This document shows, piece by piece, positions 24,586 to 25,682 of a DNA stretch of 25,682 nucleotides. The DNA is taken from the NCBI GenBank assembly GCA_021647465.1, contig JAKIUQ010000023.1:1-25682 (forward strand), given 5' to 3'. The first letter of the stretch is position 1. Each line of letters opens with the position of its first letter. The notes below the pieces were generated by a model, which saw only the letters and a list, made by a program, of their open reading frames with translations, did not search any database and was not told the DNA's origin. This stretch comes from Emcibacter sp. Lineage in GTDB: Bacteria; Pseudomonadota; Alphaproteobacteria; Sphingomonadales; Emcibacteraceae. Position numbers and translations under genes: made by a program.

Positions 24586-25545
24586 ATGAAATTTGTTAGA
24601 AATAACCAACTATTACATAAATTACTGTTAGTTGATGGCGTAGGTCGTTCCGGGAAAGTTATGCTCGCTGAGATAATGACCTGTTTTGAAACTGTGGAAA
24701 AGCAAGATTATCATGAATTTCTAGAATATATTCCCTTAGCTTATAAATATGGAAAAATAGAGAAAGATATTGCAATCGCGATATTGAAAACTCAAATTGA
24801 TACTGAGCTTTATAACGGCATGATTGGCAGAAGGATTAACGCACGCGCAACAGATTATACCAGTATATATAAATATCACTCCCCGGAAATATATTTAAAG
24901 AGAGCCTCGATGGAGGACGGGCCTGTGATTGCGGATCGTGTTGCCTATGAAAAGCCTGTTTACATGGCGTGGTGTCATGACATGGTTCAAAAATCGGACA
25001 TTGTGTTTGAAGCATTTGGCGATAAACTTTGCATATTGTACATGAACAGAAGACCCATTGACATCATATATGAATGGAGTGTCAAAAATTTTGGCGATAG
25101 GGTTGGCTCTGACCCAACTGAAATGCAGTATCTGATCGATTATAATGGTGAAAATGTTCCTGAACTGGCATTGGGTTGGGAAAAAGAGTATCTGAAGGCA
25201 AGTCCTATTGAAAGAATTGTAAAAATGATTCACACATCTTTTGATAGGAATTATCAGGCCATAAAAAAAAGCCCCCACAAAGATAATATTATAATTGTTG
25301 ATTTTGAAACATTAGTTACCAGTCCATCGGACATCATTTCTTCCTTATCCTCTGAATTAAATCTTAAAGTCGGCAATAAGATAGATTATATTTTAACACG
25401 AGAATATTGCCCCAGAGAATTATCGATTTCAGAATATAAAGAAAGAGAAAAGAACATATTTGATCAGATAAGCCCTCAAAATAAAGAGCTGGTTCTTGAA
25501 ACCAACAAGCTTTATGATTTGATATCTGACCATGCTATCAAATAA
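24586..25545 (+). CDS. Sulfotransferase-like P-loop protein
   Basis: This 319-residue protein has a nucleotide-binding loop near its start (V-D-G-V-G-R-S-G-K-V-M-L-A-E, about 16-29). It resembles the PAPS 5'-phosphosulfate loop of sulfotransferases (usually G-x-x-R-S-G-T-T). A second sulfotransferase-like element is L-Y-M-N-R-R-P-I-D-I-I-Y-E-W at about 151-164, matching the R-x-P-x-D-x-x-x-S 3'-phosphate region, with Glu where Ser is usual. There is no signal peptide or membrane segment. It follows hisF by 40 bases with AAGGA at 24571-24575, so it is probably the last gene of the leg operon. It may transfer sulfate to the glycan, or it may be a kinase-like relative, since the loop ends in S-G-K. 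Function is not established. Confidence 0.6.
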   Translation: MKFVRNNQLLHKLLLVDGVGRSGKVMLAEIMTCFETVEKQDYHEFLEYIPLAYKYGKIEKDIAIAILKTQIDTELYNGMIGRRINARATDYTSIYKYHSPEIYLKRASMEDGPVIADRVAYEKPVYMAWCHDMVQKSDIVFEAFGDKLCILYMNRRPIDIIYEWSVKNFGDRVGSDPTEMQYLIDYNGENVPELALGWEKEYLKASPIERIVKMIHTSFDRNYQAIKKSPHKDNIIIVDFETLVTSPSDIISSLSSELNLKVGNKIDYILTREYCPRELSISEYKEREKNIFDQISPQNKELVLETNKLYDLISDHAIK

Positions 25546-25610
25546 GTTACATAATGTGTATTAGTTCAGATTAGATCTGACAGTCGTTGCGATCGAAAAG
25601 GGTTGCAAGG

Positions 25611-25661
25611 ATGAGAGTTACCGGTTTTGATGTTGGTGCTTATTCAACATTAAAACTTTAA
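25611..25661 (+). CDS. Candidate 16-residue leader peptide
   Basis: ATG 25611 opens a 16-codon frame, MRVTGFDVGAYSTLKL, ending in TAA at 25659-25661. AAAAGGG at 25596-25602 lies eight bases before it, a good ribosome binding site. The stop overlaps the AAAGAGG site of the next gene. The frame spans the near arm and most of the inner hairpin described in the next entry. It may be a regulatory leader, but 16 codons is short enough to occur by chance. Confidence 0.4.
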   Translation: MRVTGFDVGAYSTLKL

Positions 25662-25676
25662 AGAGGTAACTCTCAT
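25611..25676 (+). promoter_or_regulatory. Two-part leader hairpin masking a start site
   Basis: The outer arms ATGAGAGTTACC (25611-25622) and GGTAACTCTCAT (25665-25676) are a perfect 12-bp inverted repeat. Inside, GTTTTGATGTTG (25624-25635) pairs with CAACATTAAAAC (25645-25656) with one G-U pair, closing a 9-base loop. The far outer arm covers the end of the Shine-Dalgarno site AAAGAGG (25660-25666) and the first two bases of the start codon at 25675. In RNA this would hide the start of the downstream gene. A DNA-level role, such as a terminal repeat of a mobile element, is the main alternative. Confidence 0.65.
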
Positions 25677-25682
25677 GATTAA
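25675..25682 (+). CDS. Start of a gene cut by the window edge
   Basis: An ATG at 25675 follows AAAGAGG (25660-25666) at an eight-base spacing, an ideal ribosome binding site. Only two full codons (Met-Ile) are visible, so its product cannot be identified. Confidence 0.6.

Noticed and set aside
24563..24589. Eight-codon frame overlapping the start of the sulfotransferase-like gene
   Set aside because: It ends in an ATGA overlap with that gene, but it is too short and has no clear ribosome binding site.
25566..25580. Inverted repeat TCAGAT-TAG-ATCTGA after the last operon gene
   Set aside because: The stem is only six pairs and no T run follows, so it cannot be supported as a terminator.

Overview
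The window looks like a piece of a Gram-negative bacterial chromosome, most likely an alphaproteobacterium. That placement is an inference from gene content and protein style; no rRNA or other phylogenetic marker is present. I found no tRNA, rRNA, CRISPR array or intact insertion sequence.

Left part, about 1-9.9 kb (moderate to high GC in coding regions). A lone tandem-CBS protein lies on the minus strand. Divergent from it are murL and murD2, an overlapping pair for the alternative way of placing D-glutamate in peptidoglycan: L-Glu is added first and epimerised afterwards. An orphan CHASE4 sensor histidine kinase follows. Next is a compact arsenate-resistance operon, arsR-gap-arsJ. Its GAPDH would make 1-arseno-3-phosphoglycerate and the ArsJ permease would export it. 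A clear operator palindrome overlaps the arsR start, and a 12-bp tandem repeat has lengthened the N-terminus of the GAPDH. An AMP-forming acyl-CoA ligase closes this part.

Middle, about 10.0-13.2 kb. Two overlapping minus-strand genes encode a WbuB-like GT4 glycosyltransferase and a heparinase II/III-family protein without an evident signal peptide. Upstream of them is a probable frameshifted remnant of a small gene.

Right part, about 13.2-25.5 kb (visibly AT-richer). Twelve tightly coupled plus-strand genes form a nonulosonic acid operon of the CMP-legionaminic acid type: legB-legC-legG-legI-legH-ptmE-ptmF-legF-ptmA-ptmG(legA)-hisH-hisF. It is followed by a gene for a sulfotransferase-like P-loop protein. 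The ptmE/ptmF/ptmA set matches the GDP-sugar precursor branch known from Campylobacter. The amidotransferase with its HisH/HisF partners suggests that the product carries an acetamidino group. The likely destination is flagellin or a surface glycan, but no transferase for the sugar lies in the window. The hisF gene holds a G9 run in its glycine loop, a possible phase-variation switch, and this HisF lacks the usual first catalytic aspartate.

Right edge. The last 90 bases hold a short leader ORF inside a two-part inverted repeat. The far arm covers the ribosome binding site and start codon of a gene that runs off the window. This layout resembles a translational attenuator and is the least explained feature here.
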